Shown here piece after piece: positions 4,999 to 5,902 of a stretch of 5,902 nt of DNA; the stretch's first letter is position 1, and every line of letters starts with the position of its first letter. The notes below the pieces were generated by a model, which saw nothing but the letters and a program-made list of their open reading frames with translations, searched no databases and was not told the DNA's origin. The translations under genes and the position numbers were made by a program. Source of the stretch: Clostridiales bacterium UBA4821 (GTDB taxonomy: Bacteria > Bacillota > Clostridia > Acetivibrionales > UBA4821); contig DHFP01000205.1 in NCBI GenBank assembly GCA_002402315.1, positions 1-5,902 of the forward strand, written 5' to 3'.

Positions 4999-5902
4999 TA
5001 AAACACATCCGTTCCATCGTTGAAAGAATTTTTAATTTCATCAGCTTTCTTTTGTCTCTTTTCCGGCTTAACAGCATCTTCACTGGATGGGATATAGTTA
5101 AATTGTCCTTTATCAATATCCCAATAGTAAATCAGCTTTCCACCATTTATACCATCTCTATGTTTCTTAATTCCAAATTCAAGCCCTGCTCCGGTTTGTC
5201 TTAATGCTATTACTTTAGTAGCATTTTGAGCAATACCATCACTATCCCTAATATTTTCAAGTTCAGGTGTTCCATCACTATCGGCATCTTTTACTCCACC
5301 TCTATTTGATTGAACAACTACTAATATAGGTATTCCAAGTTCAATACTCAAAGCCATTAAGTCCTCACTGATATTAGTCAATGAGATTGTTTTATTATCT
5401 CCTCTTTTGTATCTTTCATCTGTAAGATAGGTTATACCATCAACCCCCAATATATCTAATTTATTGGTTTGACAGAAATGCTTTAACTTAGTTACAGTTA
5501 CCTTCTTTTGAAAATCCAATGGAGTTGCTACTATAAATGGAGTTTCCTTCTTTTGTAAATCTTTAATATATTGTGCATAATCAGGTTCTTCTTTACCCCA
5601 AACTAAATTCCTATTTGAGAAATTCTTGAACAGAGTATCGAATCTATAACCTATTTTAGTTGGGCTCATTTCAGGGCTTATATATCCTACTCTATTACCT
5701 ATCTGCCAAGCATGAGCTAATGTCTTAGCCAATACCCATGATTTACCTTGGCCAGTTCTTGCAAAGAATACAACTAATTCTTCTCCCTTTGCCCATCCAT
5801 TTACAATTCCATCGAGTTCCTCAAAGCCAGTAGTTATATACCAAGGGTTATCCGCATTCATTTTCTCTAAATAGGTTTTATACCTTTCATCGGCTTGGCT
5901 GA
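4998..5902 (-). CDS. DnaB-like replicative helicase, N-terminus beyond window
   Basis: This is a hexameric RecA-fold helicase that unwinds the fork. A Met lies at 5861, but the frame stays open for 13 more codons to the window edge (SQADERYKTYLEK), and that Met has no good ribosome site. The true start is therefore probably outside. Counting from that Met: ITTGFEELDGI (9-19) opens the RecA core; Walker A is ARTGQGKS (K40, S41); SPEM carries the catalytic E64; Walker B is ILGVD (D141); the H3 motif is VVVQSNR (Q184); and IRDSDGIAQNATKVIAL (204-220) leads to KKHRDG with the likely arginine finger R235. The tail is basic and then acidic, ending GTDVF. It is the first gene of the visible operon and overlaps the primase start by one base. 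Whether it has a DnaB N-terminal collar cannot be seen. Confidence 0.95.
   Translation of the reverse strand, partial: SQADERYKTYLEKMNADNPWYITTGFEELDGIVNGWAKGEELVVFFARTGQGKSWVLAKTLAHAWQIGNRVGYISPEMSPTKIGYRFDTLFKNFSNRNLVWGKEEPDYAQYIKDLQKKETPFIVATPLDFQKKVTVTKLKHFCQTNKLDILGVDGITYLTDERYKRGDNKTISLTNISEDLMALSIELGIPILVVVQSNRGGVKDADSDGTPELENIRDSDGIAQNATKVIALRQTGAGLEFGIKKHRDGINGGKLIYYWDIDKGQFNYIPSSEDAVKPEKRQKKADEIKNSFNDGTDVF

Noticed and set aside
4932..5204. 90-codon open frame on the plus strand with membrane-like hydrophobicity
   Set aside because: It is antisense across the helicase/primase junction, a common composition artefact in AT-rich DNA.

Overview
The window is AT-rich, and every convincing gene lies on the minus strand, so transcription runs from position 5902 towards position 1. 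It reads as the replication module of a tailed bacteriophage, or of a prophage derived from one. Strong extended Shine-Dalgarno sites (AAAGGGGG, AGGAGGG, GGAGGT) and a TTGATT-17-TATAAT promoter point to a low-GC Gram-positive (Firmicutes-type) host. That host call is inference. No structural, lysis or integration gene is visible.

In transcription order: the C-terminal part of a DnaB/RecA-type replicative helicase (4998-5902, open at the window edge); a DnaG-type primase with CHC2 zinc site and TOPRIM domain (4003-4998), whose ATG overlaps the helicase stop; a sigma-A-type promoter carrying a perfect palindrome over its -35 (3967-3995), followed by a leader with a small hairpin; a two-domain protein of unknown function with an acidic linker (3165-3896); a sigma-70-like factor (2531-3121); a possible 29-residue basic peptide (2401-2490); a T4 gp32-like zinc-ribbon single-stranded DNA-binding protein (1613-2365); and a family A DNA polymerase with proofreading exonuclease (1-1613, cut off after motif B), whose ATG again overlaps the preceding stop.

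Together helicase, primase, SSB and polymerase form a nearly complete phage replisome. The sigma-like factor could link replication to a later class of phage transcription.

The less ordinary signals are: nearly identical 16-nt junctions at helicase/primase and SSB/polymerase; a C-terminal phenylalanine on four of the five gene products whose natural end is visible; a 10-bp perfect GC-rich hairpin just inside the polymerase gene; an A-rich SSB leader preceded by a hairpin, recalling the autogenous gp32 operator of T4; a basic, repeated SSB tail where an acidic one is expected; and a Leu at the polymerase position equivalent to E. coli Phe762. No stretch longer than 300 bases lacks a gene. No tRNA, rRNA, CRISPR array, insertion sequence or attachment site was seen.
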